Assembly: GCF_023806085.1 (NCBI RefSeq)
Contig: NZ_JAMSLX010000015.1
Span: 1 to 64,000 of the forward strand
From: Hephaestia sp. MAHUQ-44
GTDB taxonomy: Bacteria; Pseudomonadota; Alphaproteobacteria; Sphingomonadales; Sphingomonadaceae
Length of the DNA: 64,000 nucleotides
Direction: 5' to 3'
Shown here: piece by piece, positions 36,385 through 46,286 of the stretch
Layout: each line of letters begins with the position of its first letter
Numbering within the stretch: position 1 is the first letter of the stretch
Translations under genes and position numbers: made by a program
Notes under the pieces: model-generated
Databases searched by the model: none
The model's input: only the letters and a program-made list of their open reading frames with translations
Told to the model about the DNA's origin: nothing

Positions 36385-37743
36385 TTAGCGCTCGCGAGGC
36401 AGTGCAATCTGCGGAACGGTGATGGCGGGCGGTTCGTCCTTGTGGTGGACACCCGCGAGCGGCGCCGGCGTGCGTTTCGCCGGTTGCTCGATCATCGGGA
36501 TCGGCGCGGTATCGCGGCCAAGGTCACGCAGGAAAATGTCCTCCACGCGCTTGGGCGCCGCGGGCACGAGCACTTGCAGTTTCATGCACTGGCTGGGCTG
36601 CGGCCGTTCGAACTGGCCGCAATTCCACAGCGGCTTGTCATAACCGTTGGCGGTATCGCGGAGGTAGCTGAACGCCATCGTCGCCACCTGCTGCGGGTTG
36701 AGCGGCAGTCCGGCGGGGGTCGCGCTAGCCTCGGTCCAGGCCATGAATTTGCAATAGGGCCGCGCCCCGCACGCGCGCGCCGCCAGCGCGGGATAGGTGG
36801 CGGGCGCGATGCTCTTGTCGAGCGTGACGAGGAAGCTGTCGGGATCGGCAGCGGTCGAGACCGGCAGCGCGGCGTTGGCAAGCGTCGCGGCATCGACGCT
36901 GCCCGGTGCGGCCGCCAACCCGCTCGCATCGCGATGCGCCTCGGAGAGCGGCGCCAGCGCGGCGATCACGGGTTCGGCCGAGAGCACATTGCGGTTGAAC
37001 GCGGGCGGGGTGCCCCACCAGCCGGTCCAGCGGAAGAACAGGTGCGTGCCGACCGCGGTGACCTTGTCGAGGCTCGCACTCCAATACGGCACTACCCAGT
37101 CGGTGTGGTAATGCGTCGCGTGACCCACCGCCTTGTCGACATGCCCGGTGAGCGCGAGTTGCGCGATCGCGCGGGCACGCACCCATGCGGCATCGGGCCA
37201 GCGCCGCGCGAGCGCGCCATCGCAGGTGAAGGTGAACTGGCACCCGGTCGATCGCTCCGATCCCTGAAAGACGACGCCGCACACCGTTTTGGGGAAGGCG
37301 GGGTGGCGCACGCGGTTGAGCACCACCTGCGCCACCGCCCGCTCGCCCTCGGCATCGTCGCCCGCTTCATAGAGCACCGCCGCCGCGAGGCAATCGAGCG
37401 CGCGGGCGCGTTCGGCATCGGTATCGGCGCCGGGCAGGCGGAACGGCCGCGCCGCCGGATTGGGATCGCTCGAAAACGGCACCGCGGCGTTGATCCGCCG
37501 CGCGTCGTCGGGCGTCAGGTTGATGTACGACAGCGGCTCGACCGGCGGAAGCTCGGCCGGCGGCACGACGCGCTGGTGCTTCTGGAGCTTCTTGGCGATC
37601 TTGACCGGGGTCGGTGTGGTCAGCACCACCACTGCCGGCAACGCGAGCGCCACCAGCCCGATGAGCGCCAGCAAGGCCGTGAGCACGCGATGCGTGCGCA
37701 CGAAGCCGGGCGCGTCGGGCGCTGGTGGCGGAGCGGTCGTCAT
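36385..37743 (-). CDS. SleB-type cell wall hydrolase
   Basis: 452 residues. One N-terminal membrane anchor (about 19-43, LTALLALIGLVALALPAVVVL), then a Pro-rich linker and the Hydrolase_2/SleB domain at about 105-245. The catalytic Glu126 is in AAVLYEAGDDAEGERAVAQVVLNRV, with FQGSERSTGCQFTFTCDG and GHATHYHTDWVVPYW. It would cut peptidoglycan in the periplasm. The C-terminal 200 residues (KFMAWTEA... YLRDTANG...) form a further conserved part of unknown role. Convergent with the dehydrogenase gene. Confidence 0.88.
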   Translation of the reverse strand: MTTAPPPAPDAPGFVRTHRVLTALLALIGLVALALPAVVVLTTPTPVKIAKKLQKHQRVVPPAELPPVEPLSYINLTPDDARRINAAVPFSSDPNPAARPFRLPGADTDAERARALDCLAAAVLYEAGDDAEGERAVAQVVLNRVRHPAFPKTVCGVVFQGSERSTGCQFTFTCDGALARRWPDAAWVRARAIAQLALTGHVDKAVGHATHYHTDWVVPYWSASLDKVTAVGTHLFFRWTGWWGTPPAFNRNVLSAEPVIAALAPLSEAHRDASGLAAAPGSVDAATLANAALPVSTAADPDSFLVTLDKSIAPATYPALAARACGARPYCKFMAWTEASATPAGLPLNPQQVATMAFSYLRDTANGYDKPLWNCGQFERPQPSQCMKLQVLVPAAPKRVEDIFLRDLGRDTAPIPMIEQPAKRTPAPLAGVHHKDEPPAITVPQIALPRER

Positions 37744-37763
37744 CGGCGGGCGGCTTTACCCGC

Positions 37764-38684
37764 TCAGCGCTCCGGCAGGAAGTCGGGCACCGACAGATAG
37801 CGTTCGCCGGTGTCGTAATTGAACCCGAGCACACGGCTGCCCTTGGGCAGATCGGGCAGCTTCTGTGCGATCGCGGCGAGCGTGGCGCCCGAGGAGATGC
37901 CGACCAGCATGCCTTCCTGCCGCGCGGCGCTGAGCGCCATCGCCTTGGCGTCATCGCCCTCGACCTGGATCGTGCCGTCGAGCGCCTGGGTGTGGAGGTT
38001 GGTGGGAATGAAGCCCGCCGCGAGCCCCTGGATCGGGTGCGGGCCGGGCTTGCCGCCCGAGATCACCGCCGACAGCGTGGGCTCGACCGCATAGACCTTG
38101 AGCCCCGGCCAGTGCTTCTTGAGCGTCTCGGCCACCCCGGTGATATGCCCGCCGGTGCCGACCCCGGTGATGAGCACATCGATCGGCGTCTCGCGGAAGT
38201 CCTCGAGGATTTCGCCCGCGGTCGCCCGTGCGTGGATCTCGACATTGGCCGGGTTCTCGAATTGCTGCGGCATCCAGCCGCCCTCGGTCTGCTCGACCAG
38301 TTCGAGCGCGCGCTCGATCGCGCCCTTCATCCCCTTTTCCTTGGGGGTGAGATCGAAGCTGGCCCCATAAGCGAGCATCAGCCGGCGCCGTTCGAGCGAC
38401 ATGCTTTCGGGCATCACGAGGATGAGCTTGTAGCCCTTGACCGCGGCGACCATCGCCAGCCCGACCCCGGTATTGCCGCTGGTCGGCTCGATGATCGTCC
38501 CGCCGGGTTGAAGGCTGCCGTCCTTTTCCGCTGCTTCGACCATCGACAGCGCGATCCGGTCCTTGATCGAGCCGCCCGGATTCGCCCGCTCGGATTTGAT
38601 CCATACTTCGGCATCGCCGAACAGCTTGTTCATGCGGATGTGCGGGGTGTTGCCGATCGTCTCGAGGATCGTGTTGGCTTTCAT
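37764..38684 (-). CDS. cysK: Cysteine synthase A
   Basis: 306 residues. PLP enzyme that makes cysteine from O-acetylserine and sulphide. The PLP lysine is Lys41 in [12 protein letters not shown], the substrate loop is [12 protein letters not shown], and the phosphate cradle is [11 protein letters not shown]. Start 38684 overlaps the stop of the upstream exporter gene by ATGA; homology begins here although the frame is open to 38780. Coupling to an MFS exporter hints at a cysteine or O-acetylserine link, but this is inference. Confidence 0.95.
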   Translation of the reverse strand: MKANTILETIGNTPHIRMNKLFGDAEVWIKSERANPGGSIKDRIALSMVEAAEKDGSLQPGGTIIEPTSGNTGVGLAMVAAVKGYKLILVMPESMSLERRRLMLAYGASFDLTPKEKGMKGAIERALELVEQTEGGWMPQQFENPANVEIHARATAGEILEDFRETPIDVLITGVGTGGHITGVAETLKKHWPGLKVYAVEPTLSAVISGGKPGPHPIQGLAAGFIPTNLHTQALDGTIQVEGDDAKAMALSAARQEGMLVGISSGATLAAIAQKLPDLPKGSRVLGFNYDTGERYLSVPDFLPER

Positions 38685-39964
38685 CGTACGGTCTCCATCT
38701 CGATGGCCGCGGGGTCGCGGAGTGTTTCGGGGGGATCGAAAGTCTTTGCGTTTCTGATGCTCGGAAACAGATAGGTCCACAGGATCGTCACGACAATCGC
38801 GCCGCCGCCGCCGACCAGCACCGCGCCGACCGGTCCGAGCAGCGCGGCGAGGAAGCCCGATTCGGCCTCACCCAGTTCGTTCGACGCGGAAATCGTGAGT
38901 TGCGACACCGCGCCGACGCGACCGCGCTTGTCGTCAGGGGTGTAAAGCTGGATCAGCGACTGGCGGACATAGACCGAGAACATGTCCGATGCGCCCGCAA
39001 CCGCGAGCGCGCCGAGGCTGAGCGCCATCGAGGTCGATACGCCGAAGGTGACGGTCGCGGTGCCGTAGACGAGCACCGCGGCGAGCATCTTCGGCCCGAC
39101 ATTGGTCTTGAGCGGGCGGATCGAGAAATAGAGCGCGGTGATCGTCGCGCCCACCGCGGGGGCCGCGGCAAGCGCGCTCAACCCGCGCGTGCCGACCTTG
39201 AGAATGTCGTGCGCGTAGATCGGCAGGAGGGCGTTGGTGCCGGCGAGGAACACCGCGAACAGATCGAGCGTGATCGTGCCGAGGATCAGCTTGTTCTGCC
39301 CGACATAGGCGAGCCCCTCGACGATCTGCCGCAGCGGATGCGCGGTGCTGATCGCGATGTCGCGCGCCACCCTGGTCACCAGCATCATGCAGACGAGTGC
39401 GGCCCCGAACAGCGCCGCCGACAAATAATACGCGGCCGAGGGCGTCCAGGCATAAGCATAGCCGCCGATCCCCGGCCCCAGGATCGCCCCGGCCTGCCAC
39501 GAGATCGAGCTGAGCGCGATCGCGGTGGGCAGCACCTCCTGCGGCACCAGATTGGGCGCGAGCGCGGAGAATGCCGGGCCGGCGAAAGCACGCCCGACCC
39601 CCAGCAGCACCGCGATGGCGAACAATATCGGCAGGCTCATCGCTTCCTGATGCGTGACGATCGCGAGCACCAGCGCGCAGAAGATCTGGAGGCACAGCGT
39701 GACGCGCGTGATCCAGCGGCGATCGAACCGGTCGGCGACGAGCCCCGTGATCGGCGTCGTAAAAAACAGCGGCAGGAACTGGAGCAGCCCGATCAGGCCA
39801 AGCTGTGCGGCCGCCGCGGGCATCGACATCGTATCGCGCGCGATCGTGTAGGTCTGCCAGCCGATGACGATGATCATCGAATTCTGGGCCAGCGTCATCG
39901 TCAACCGCGCCGCCCAATAGGCGCGGAAATTGGCGATGCGGAAAGGATGGGGGGCCGTCGACAT
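38681..39964 (-). CDS. MFS exporter (EntS/MFS_3-like)
   Basis: 427 residues, about 12 membrane segments. N terminus [32 protein letters not shown] is typical of the EntS-like group, and the loop 2-3 motif is [11 protein letters not shown]. These export siderophores or other small molecules; substrate unknown. Start 39964 is chosen by homology, inside a longer frame to 40021. The stop overlaps the cysK start, so the two are translated as a pair. Confidence 0.85.
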   Translation of the reverse strand: MSTAPHPFRIANFRAYWAARLTMTLAQNSMIIVIGWQTYTIARDTMSMPAAAAQLGLIGLLQFLPLFFTTPITGLVADRFDRRWITRVTLCLQIFCALVLAIVTHQEAMSLPILFAIAVLLGVGRAFAGPAFSALAPNLVPQEVLPTAIALSSISWQAGAILGPGIGGYAYAWTPSAAYYLSAALFGAALVCMMLVTRVARDIAISTAHPLRQIVEGLAYVGQNKLILGTITLDLFAVFLAGTNALLPIYAHDILKVGTRGLSALAAAPAVGATITALYFSIRPLKTNVGPKMLAAVLVYGTATVTFGVSTSMALSLGALAVAGASDMFSVYVRQSLIQLYTPDDKRGRVGAVSQLTISASNELGEAESGFLAALLGPVGAVLVGGGGAIVVTILWTYLFPSIRNAKTFDPPETLRDPAAIEMETVR

Positions 39965-40116
39965 TGGCGCTCGCTTTAGGGCGCGATGGGCGATCGCGGC
40001 AAGTGAGGCTTCGCTTGGCACTGGCGTGGCTCAGGTTTCAGGAATGACGGGCTTTATCTGGCGCGTATCGGCCCGAGATGCCAAAACCCCTGCAACCGCG
40101 AATCGGGAGTGGATTG

Positions 40117-41874
40117 ATGCGCAACGGATTGTTGACGGGAATTGCGCTGGCGGCGCTGGTCGCGATGGGGGCCTGCTCGCCGGGCGACGGCAATGGCAAC
40201 ACCGATCTCACCATCGTCGACAAACAGGCCGGCGACCCCAAATGGACCCCGTTCGTCGATGATTTCATCGCCGGGTGGTTCCGGCTCGATCCGGGATTCG
40301 CGGTCTATCAGGGCAAGCATGAATTCGACGGCCAGCTTCCCGATTGGAGCGATGCGGGGCTGAAGAAGCAGGCGGCGTTCCTCCATCAGGCGATCGAGAA
40401 GGCGCAACAATTCACGCCCGAGACGCTCAGCCCCGAGCAACGGTTCGAACGCGACTATCTGGTGCAGGTGGCCGAAGGGAAATTGTTCTGGCTCGAAGAT
40501 GCCGACAGCCCCCACACCAACCCCGCTTATTATGTCGGCGGCGGGCTCGACCCCAATGTCTATATCGCGCGCAATTATGCCGATAAGCCGACCCGGATGA
40601 AGGCGATGATCGCCTTTTTCGGGCAGGTGCCGAGCGCGGCCGAGGCGATCCGGGCCAATCTCAAGACGCCGATGCCCAGAAGCTTCATCGATTATGGCGT
40701 CGCGGGCTTCAACGGGCTGGGCGATTTCTACGCTGGCGACGCGAGACAGGCATTTGCCGATGTCGACGACAAGAGGCTGCAACAGCAATTCGCCGACGCG
40801 TCGGCCAGGGCGGCCAAGGCAATGCACGATCTCGGCGCGTGGCTGGCAAGCCAGAAGGCGTCCGCCAACACCGGTTTCGCGCTCGGCCCCGAGCGCTTTT
40901 CGAAGATGCTGCGCGCGACCGAGGGCGTCGATATTCCGCTCGATCAACTCGAAGCGATCGGCAAGGCCGATCTCGCGAAGAACCAGGTCGCGCTCAAACA
41001 GGCGTGCGCGCAATTCGCGCCCGGCGCGACGATCGTCGCGTGCACCGCGAAGATGAAGGCGAACAAGCCGCCCGAAGGCCCGGTCGCCGCGGCGCGCAAG
41101 CAGATCCCCGAATTGCGCGATTTCGTCGTCAGCCACGATATCGTCAGCATCCCCGGCACCGAGGAAGCCAAGGTCGAGGAAAGTCCGCCCTACAACCGGC
41201 AGAACTCGGCCTATATCGATCCGCCGGGGCCGTTCGATAAGGGGATTCCGTCGGTCTATTATATCTCGCCGCCCGATCCGGCGTGGCCCAAGCAGGTCCA
41301 GCTCGATTTCATTCCGGCGAAGGACGATCTGCTGTTCACGACGATCCACGAGATCATGCCGGGGCATTTCGTGCAATTCCTGCATGCGAACCGTTCGCCG
41401 TCGATCTTCGGCCAGTTGTTCGTCGGCTATGCCTATGCCGAGGGCTGGGCGCATTATGCCGAGCAGATGATGTGGGACGCCGGCTATTCGAACGGCGATC
41501 CGGAAGTCCACATCGGCCAGCTTTCCAACGCGCTGCTGCGCGATTGCCGCTTCCAGTCGGCGATCGGGCTGCACACCAAGGGGATGACGCAGGATCAGTC
41601 GCGCAAGCTGTTCGTCGACGAATGTTATCAGGACGAAGGCACCGCTCGCCAGCAGGCGGCGCGCGGCACCTATGATCCCGCCTATCTCAACTACACGCTC
41701 GGCAAGCTGATGATCCTGCGGCTGCGCGACGATTGGACCGCGAGCCGCGGCGGGCGCAAGGCGTGGAAGGCGTTCCACGACCAGTTCCTGAGCTATGGTG
41801 GGCCACCGATCCCACTGGTGCGGCAGGCGATGATGGACGAAGCCGAGCCGAAGGCGCTGTTCCCGGGGCAATAG
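40117..41874 (+). CDS. DUF885 lipoprotein, putative metallopeptidase
   Basis: 585 residues. Lipoprotein signal MRNGLLTGIALAALVAMGAC, lipid Cys20. The DUF885 domain fills the rest and contains the zinc-type motif HEIMPGH (His411, Glu412, His417) and a downstream YAEGWAHYAEQMMWDAGY with the third-ligand Glu. Family members are probable M32-like carboxypeptidases or aminopeptidases. Start 40117 has GGGAGTGG upstream; the frame is open to 40078. Divergent from the MFS exporter. Confidence 0.88.
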   Translation: MRNGLLTGIALAALVAMGACSPGDGNGNTDLTIVDKQAGDPKWTPFVDDFIAGWFRLDPGFAVYQGKHEFDGQLPDWSDAGLKKQAAFLHQAIEKAQQFTPETLSPEQRFERDYLVQVAEGKLFWLEDADSPHTNPAYYVGGGLDPNVYIARNYADKPTRMKAMIAFFGQVPSAAEAIRANLKTPMPRSFIDYGVAGFNGLGDFYAGDARQAFADVDDKRLQQQFADASARAAKAMHDLGAWLASQKASANTGFALGPERFSKMLRATEGVDIPLDQLEAIGKADLAKNQVALKQACAQFAPGATIVACTAKMKANKPPEGPVAAARKQIPELRDFVVSHDIVSIPGTEEAKVEESPPYNRQNSAYIDPPGPFDKGIPSVYYISPPDPAWPKQVQLDFIPAKDDLLFTTIHEIMPGHFVQFLHANRSPSIFGQLFVGYAYAEGWAHYAEQMMWDAGYSNGDPEVHIGQLSNALLRDCRFQSAIGLHTKGMTQDQSRKLFVDECYQDEGTARQQAARGTYDPAYLNYTLGKLMILRLRDDWTASRGGRKAWKAFHDQFLSYGGPPIPLVRQAMMDEAEPKALFPGQ

Positions 41875-41904
41875 AGGTCCGTTCGATGCGCCTTTCGGCG
41901 CATT

Positions 41905-42029
41905 GCGGCCCCGGCCCGCTCCCCCACGGGGGCCCCACAAAGTATTACTTTGTGGGGTTACGCCCCCACCCCACCTCCCAAGTCATTATACTGCATGGGA
42001 GGTGGGGTGGGGGAGCGGGCCGGGGCCGC
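41905..42029. repeat. Nested palindrome at a convergent junction
   Basis: Outer arms 41905-41927 and 42007-42029 are perfect 23-bp inverted repeats. Inside lie a hairpin with perfect 11-bp arms (41933-41957, CCCCACAAAGT...) and a second with perfect 18-bp arms (41963-41980 and 41996-42013) that shares bases with the outer right arm, so two folds exclude each other. The arm core CCGGCCCGCTCCCCCAC matches the palindrome at 3346. It lies between convergent genes and may serve as terminator. Confidence 0.9.
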
Positions 42030-42037
42030 TCTACCGA

Positions 42038-42913
42038 TCAGATGTCGCGCCGCCGGATCGCGTCGTTCCAGCGGCGCAGGTTGGCGCGCGCCTCCTGCAC
42101 GAAGGGCGAGCGGCGGACCGCGTCGAGGAACAGATCGGCGATCAGCCGCCCCGGTTGGCGCAGCGGGCGGCGGAACTGGATCGACAGCACCATCCGCGTG
42201 CCCCCGGTCTCGTTCCAGATTTCATGAGGGTAAGTGTCGTCGAACACCAGGGTCTCGCCCTCGGCCCAGCGCACGATGCGGTCGCCGATCTTCATGCGGG
42301 CGTCGCCGTCGCGCGGCACGATCAGCCCGAGATGGCAGGTGATCAGCCCCTTGGTCACGCCGCGGCGGGCGGGAAGGTGCGTGCCCGGCGCGAGAATCGA
42401 GAAGAGCGCGCTGTGGAGTTGCGGGATCGCCGCGACGAGCGCCGCCGTTTGCGGGCAACGCGCAAGATTCTCCTCGATTCGGTAGTCGTAGGCCTGGAGG
42501 AAGAACGAGCGCAATTCGCCGGGGGCCGCGATCGCCTGCTGATCGGGTGAGATCGCCGTCAACGGCGGCGCCGCCTCGCCGTCGAGTGCCACCGCGACCG
42601 CCTCGTCGCGCACCGCGCGCCAATGCGCGCGCAATTCGGCGGTCCAGCCAAACCCGCGCACGTCGAGCACCGGGCCGTTGGGGACCAGCGACGAGGCGGC
42701 GATGATCGGATCGATCAGCCGGCGCAGATGCTTGCCGATGCGGATCACCAGCGGTCGCGACGGCAGGGGTTTTCGGCCATCGGCCACGCGCGGCAGGGGC
42801 GGGGCGGGGGCGACATCGCGAGCGGGCGACGCGCGCCCCGGCTCCGTCAGCAATGTGCCCGAATTGTGCCACAGGGTTGGTACGTTGGACTTGACCTCGG
42901 CGTGCACGCTCAC
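42038..42913 (-). CDS. Aspartyl/asparaginyl beta-hydroxylase-family dioxygenase
   Basis: 291 residues from a GTG at 42913; a GTG at 42748 giving 236 residues is at least as likely, because family similarity starts near LVIRIGKHLRRLIDP. Fe(II)/2-oxoglutarate oxygenase domain with the LITCHLGLIVP strand, the KIGDRIVRWAEGETLVFDDTYPHEIWNETG block carrying the second His, and the Arg in RMVLSIQFRRPL that binds 2-oxoglutarate. The group includes LpxO, which hydroxylates lipid A acyl chains, so the target could be lipid, peptide or small molecule. Confidence 0.85.
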   Translation of the reverse strand: MSVHAEVKSNVPTLWHNSGTLLTEPGRASPARDVAPAPPLPRVADGRKPLPSRPLVIRIGKHLRRLIDPIIAASSLVPNGPVLDVRGFGWTAELRAHWRAVRDEAVAVALDGEAAPPLTAISPDQQAIAAPGELRSFFLQAYDYRIEENLARCPQTAALVAAIPQLHSALFSILAPGTHLPARRGVTKGLITCHLGLIVPRDGDARMKIGDRIVRWAEGETLVFDDTYPHEIWNETGGTRMVLSIQFRRPLRQPGRLIADLFLDAVRRSPFVQEARANLRRWNDAIRRRDI

Positions 42914-43074
42914 TCTCTCGACAACACACCGGGATCGCCCGGCCCGGCCGCATCGGGGCGGCTTCTTGGAAGGCCCCTCTACGCGCGCTGTTGGTCCAAA
43001 TCATGGCCGAGACCGGGCACAGGTTCGTCAGCCATGGCTTGGCGGCGGCCATGAATTCGGGGTAGATCACCGCG

Positions 43075-45987
43075 ATGTTCGCTTTCCCCCGCGCGCCGCG
43101 CCTGTCGCTTCTCCTCCCTTTTCTGTTGTTCGTCGCACCCGGCGCGCTCGATGCGCAGTCGAAGGTGCTCGCCCCGCGCGAAAGTGCGACGACGTCGACG
43201 ATCTTCCAGCAGCCCGGCTGGCTGTACGAGGGCAGCGACATCACCCCCGATCCCGACTGGTATTTCGGGACGCTGCCCAACGGCCTGCGCTATGCCGTGC
43301 GCCGTAATTCGGTGCCGCCGGGGCAGGTGGCGATCCGGGTACGGATCGACGCCGGGTCGCTTGCCGAAAGCGAGACCGAGCGCGGCTTCGCGCATCTGAT
43401 CGAACATCTGTCGTTCCGCGGCTCGAAGGGCGTGCCCGACGGCGAGGCGCGGCGCATCTGGCAGCGGCTGGGCGCGACTTTCGGATCGGATACCAACGCC
43501 CAGACCACGCCGACGCAGACGGTCTACCAACTCGATCTGCCCGCCGCGACCGAAGCCTCGGTGGGCGAGAGCCTGCGCCTGCTGTCGGGCATGATGGCCG
43601 AGCCCAGCCTCGACGCCGGCGCGCTGGCCGCCGAACGACCGGTGGTGCTTGCCGAACAGCGCGAGCAGCCGGGGCCGCAGGTCAAATTCAGCGATCTGGT
43701 GCGCACGACGCTGTTCGCGGGCCAGCCGCTTGCCGACCGGTCGCCGATCGGGAACATCAAGGCGCTCGAGGCCGCGACTCCCGATGCCGTCCAGGCGTTT
43801 CACGACCGCTGGTATCGGCCGAGCCGGACCGTCGTCGTGCTCGTCGGCGACATCGATCCGGTGCTCGCCGGCAGGCTGATCGCGCAGCATTTCGGCGCTT
43901 GGAAGGGCGTCGGCCCCGATCCCGCCGATCCCGATTTCGGCACACCCGATGCGACGCAGCCCGCAGGCGGCGCGCTCGCCGAGCCGGGGTTGCCGCCGAT
44001 GGTGGTGATGGCGACGGTCAGGCCGTGGCATTTCAACCAGGATACGGTGATCTTCAACCAGAAGCGCATGATCGACATGCTGGCGGCGCGGATCATCAAC
44101 CGGCGGCTGGAGACGCGCGCGCGGGCGGGGGGCAGCTTCATTCAGGCGCAGGTCGATCTCGACGACGTATCGCGATCGGTCAACGGCACCTTCGTCAACA
44201 TCATGCCGATCGGCGACGATTGGGAGGCCGCGGTGCGTGATGTACGCGCGGTGATCGCCGATGCGCTCGCGAACCCGCCCGATCAGGCCGAGATCGACCG
44301 CGCGGTGGCCGAATTCGATTCGATCATGAAGCAGGGCGTGCAGACCGCCGCGGCCGAGCAGGGCACCGATCTCGCCGATATGATGGTCGGTGCGCTCGAC
44401 ATTCGCGAAACCACCACCTCGGCGGCGACCAGCTACGCGATCCTGACCGGGGCCGAGGACAAGAAGATGTTCACCCCCGCCTCGGTGCTCGCCTCGACCG
44501 CGAAGATCTTCGAGGGCATCGAGCGCGCGGTGGTGACGACGCGCGCGCCCGACGCCAACGCCGCTGCCAAGCTGGCCGCGGTGATGGCCGAGGACGTGTC
44601 CGGGCTGGCGGGGAAACGAAGCGCACTTGCCGCGACCGCCTTTTCGCAACTCCCCGCGCTCGGCACGCCGGGCAAGGTTGTCAGCCGGACGCCGGTCACC
44701 GGGCTCGACATGGAGCAGGTGGTCTATGCCAACGGTGCGCGGCTGCTGCTGTTTCCCAACAACGCCGAGGCGAACCGGGTCTATGTCAACGTGCGCTTCG
44801 GGCGCGGGTACAACGCGCTGCCCGCCGATAAGCAGACCCCGGCCTGGGCCGCCGATCTTGCGCTGGTCTCGGGCGGGATCGGCACATTGGGGCAGGAGGA
44901 ACTCGACGCGCTGACCGCCGGGCGGCGGATCGGCATGAATTTCAGCATCGACAACGATGCCTTCTCGCTCTCCGCGATGACCTCGCCCGACGACCTTGCC
45001 GATCAGCTTAAGCTGATCGCAGGCAAGCTCGCCGTGCCGGGCTGGGACCCCAACCCGGTCACGCGGGCGCGCGCGGTGATGCTCGCGGGCTATCCGAGCC
45101 TTGGCGGCTCCCCCGCCGGCGTGCTCGCGCGCGATCTCGAAGGGTTGCTCCACAATGACGATCCGCGCTGGGGCACACCCGATCCCAAGACGATCTCGGC
45201 GCTGACCCCGGCATCGTTCCGCGCCCTGTGGGAACCGTTGCTGCGGCAGGGGCCGATCGAGGTTCAGGTGTTCGGCGACATTCCCGCCGACATCGCGATC
45301 GCCGAGGTGGCAGCAACGATCGGCGCGCTCAAACCGCGCGCGGCGAGCAAGACACCCGCCGCGCCGATCGCCTTTCCGAAGCACAATGTCACCCCGGTCG
45401 TGCGGACGCACAGCGGCCCCGAAAATCAAGCGGCGGCGGTGATCGCCTGGCCGACCGGCGGCGGGGTGGAGCAGATCGCCGATTCGCGGCGGCTCGATGT
45501 GCTCGCGGCGGTGTTCAGCGATCGGCTGATCGACCAGCTCCGCTCGCAGGCGGGGGTCAGCTACAGCCCGCAGGTGGCGAGCGACTGGCCGGTGGGGCTG
45601 GCATCGGGGGGGCGGATGATCGCGGTGGGGCAGGTGCCGCCCGACAAGACCGCATTCTTCTTCGATCTGGCGCGCAAGATCGCCGCCGATCTCGTCGCTA
45701 AACCGATCAGCGAGGACGAATTGCAGCGCACCGTCGGCCCGCTCGCGCAATATGTGCTGCGCGCCTCGACCGGCAACCAGTTCTGGATGCAGCAACTGGG
45801 TGGCGCGACCAGCGATCCGCGGCGTGTTGCGGCCGCCAAGGGGATCGTCGGCGATCTGCGCGCGCTGAACCCGGCAACGCTTCAGGCCACCGCGGCTAAA
45901 TATCTGCGCCCCGACAGGGACTGGACGCTGGAGGTGGTGCCCGAACAGGTCGCGGCGGCGATAAAAACCGAAAAGCCGCAGGGCTGA
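43075..45987 (+). CDS. M16-family zinc peptidase, two-domain
   Basis: 970 residues. Signal peptide about 1-27 (LLLPFLLFVAPGALDA). The inverted zinc motif HLIEH (His107, Glu110, His111) is in RGFAHLIEHLSFRGS, with the distal Glu expected near LAEQREQPG. Four M16-type modules follow, the later ones lacking the motif, as in pitrilysin/PqqL-like enzymes. It would degrade peptides in the periplasm. Divergent from the dioxygenase gene. The long length and single active site are normal for the family. Confidence 0.93.
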   Translation: MFAFPRAPRLSLLLPFLLFVAPGALDAQSKVLAPRESATTSTIFQQPGWLYEGSDITPDPDWYFGTLPNGLRYAVRRNSVPPGQVAIRVRIDAGSLAESETERGFAHLIEHLSFRGSKGVPDGEARRIWQRLGATFGSDTNAQTTPTQTVYQLDLPAATEASVGESLRLLSGMMAEPSLDAGALAAERPVVLAEQREQPGPQVKFSDLVRTTLFAGQPLADRSPIGNIKALEAATPDAVQAFHDRWYRPSRTVVVLVGDIDPVLAGRLIAQHFGAWKGVGPDPADPDFGTPDATQPAGGALAEPGLPPMVVMATVRPWHFNQDTVIFNQKRMIDMLAARIINRRLETRARAGGSFIQAQVDLDDVSRSVNGTFVNIMPIGDDWEAAVRDVRAVIADALANPPDQAEIDRAVAEFDSIMKQGVQTAAAEQGTDLADMMVGALDIRETTTSAATSYAILTGAEDKKMFTPASVLASTAKIFEGIERAVVTTRAPDANAAAKLAAVMAEDVSGLAGKRSALAATAFSQLPALGTPGKVVSRTPVTGLDMEQVVYANGARLLLFPNNAEANRVYVNVRFGRGYNALPADKQTPAWAADLALVSGGIGTLGQEELDALTAGRRIGMNFSIDNDAFSLSAMTSPDDLADQLKLIAGKLAVPGWDPNPVTRARAVMLAGYPSLGGSPAGVLARDLEGLLHNDDPRWGTPDPKTISALTPASFRALWEPLLRQGPIEVQVFGDIPADIAIAEVAATIGALKPRAASKTPAAPIAFPKHNVTPVVRTHSGPENQAAAVIAWPTGGGVEQIADSRRLDVLAAVFSDRLIDQLRSQAGVSYSPQVASDWPVGLASGGRMIAVGQVPPDKTAFFFDLARKIAADLVAKPISEDELQRTVGPLAQYVLRASTGNQFWMQQLGGATSDPRRVAAAKGIVGDLRALNPATLQATAAKYLRPDRDWTLEVVPEQVAAAIKTEKPQG

Positions 45988-46286
45988 GCAATCGTGCCCG
46001 TGATCGAAGCACAGCGATCGTCTGCAGTGAAAGGCGGAAGGCCAGTTTCTAAGGGGACAGATAGCCGATAGACATCATTATGCGATGGAGGAAAACGCCT
46101 CGACCCGCATTCTCGGCGACGTTTTCAATCCAGCAGTGTTGCCTGGACAGGTCAGCGGACGACACGACAACACAGCACAGTTTGTGACGCGCATTTCCCA
46201 GAATTGCATGCTGAAGCGCTGGATGGATGGTCGTCGCTCTGTGGTGATCGATCGGGAGTAAGTTCCGCGCACCACGAAGCGGCCAC
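45988..46286. other. Lower-GC spacer after the M16 gene
   Basis: About 300 bases with GC content visibly below the surroundings (33 of 60 by hand count at 46081-46140). It holds a 58-codon frame described separately and no other gene, hairpin or known repeat. Confidence 0.5.
46085..46261 (+). CDS. Possible 58-residue orphan ORF or gene remnant
   Basis: ATG at 46085 to TAA at 46261; the frame stays open 54 bases further upstream. The product includes RILGDVFNPAVLPGQVSG and CMLKRWMDGRRSVVIDRE, which reads like a piece of a real protein rather than random GC-rich frame. There is no ribosome site, so it is more likely the remains of a larger gene. No family recognised; the opposite frame is also open. 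Confidence 0.25.
   Translation: MEENASTRILGDVFNPAVLPGQVSGRHDNTAQFVTRISQNCMLKRWMDGRRSVVIDRE

Noticed and set aside
22983..42932. The 15-mer TCGACAACACACCGG occurs upstream of both the TM2 gene (22983) and the dioxygenase gene (42918).
   Set aside because: A rough estimate gives several chance 15-mer matches within 64 kb of GC-rich DNA on both strands, and the distances to the two start codons differ.
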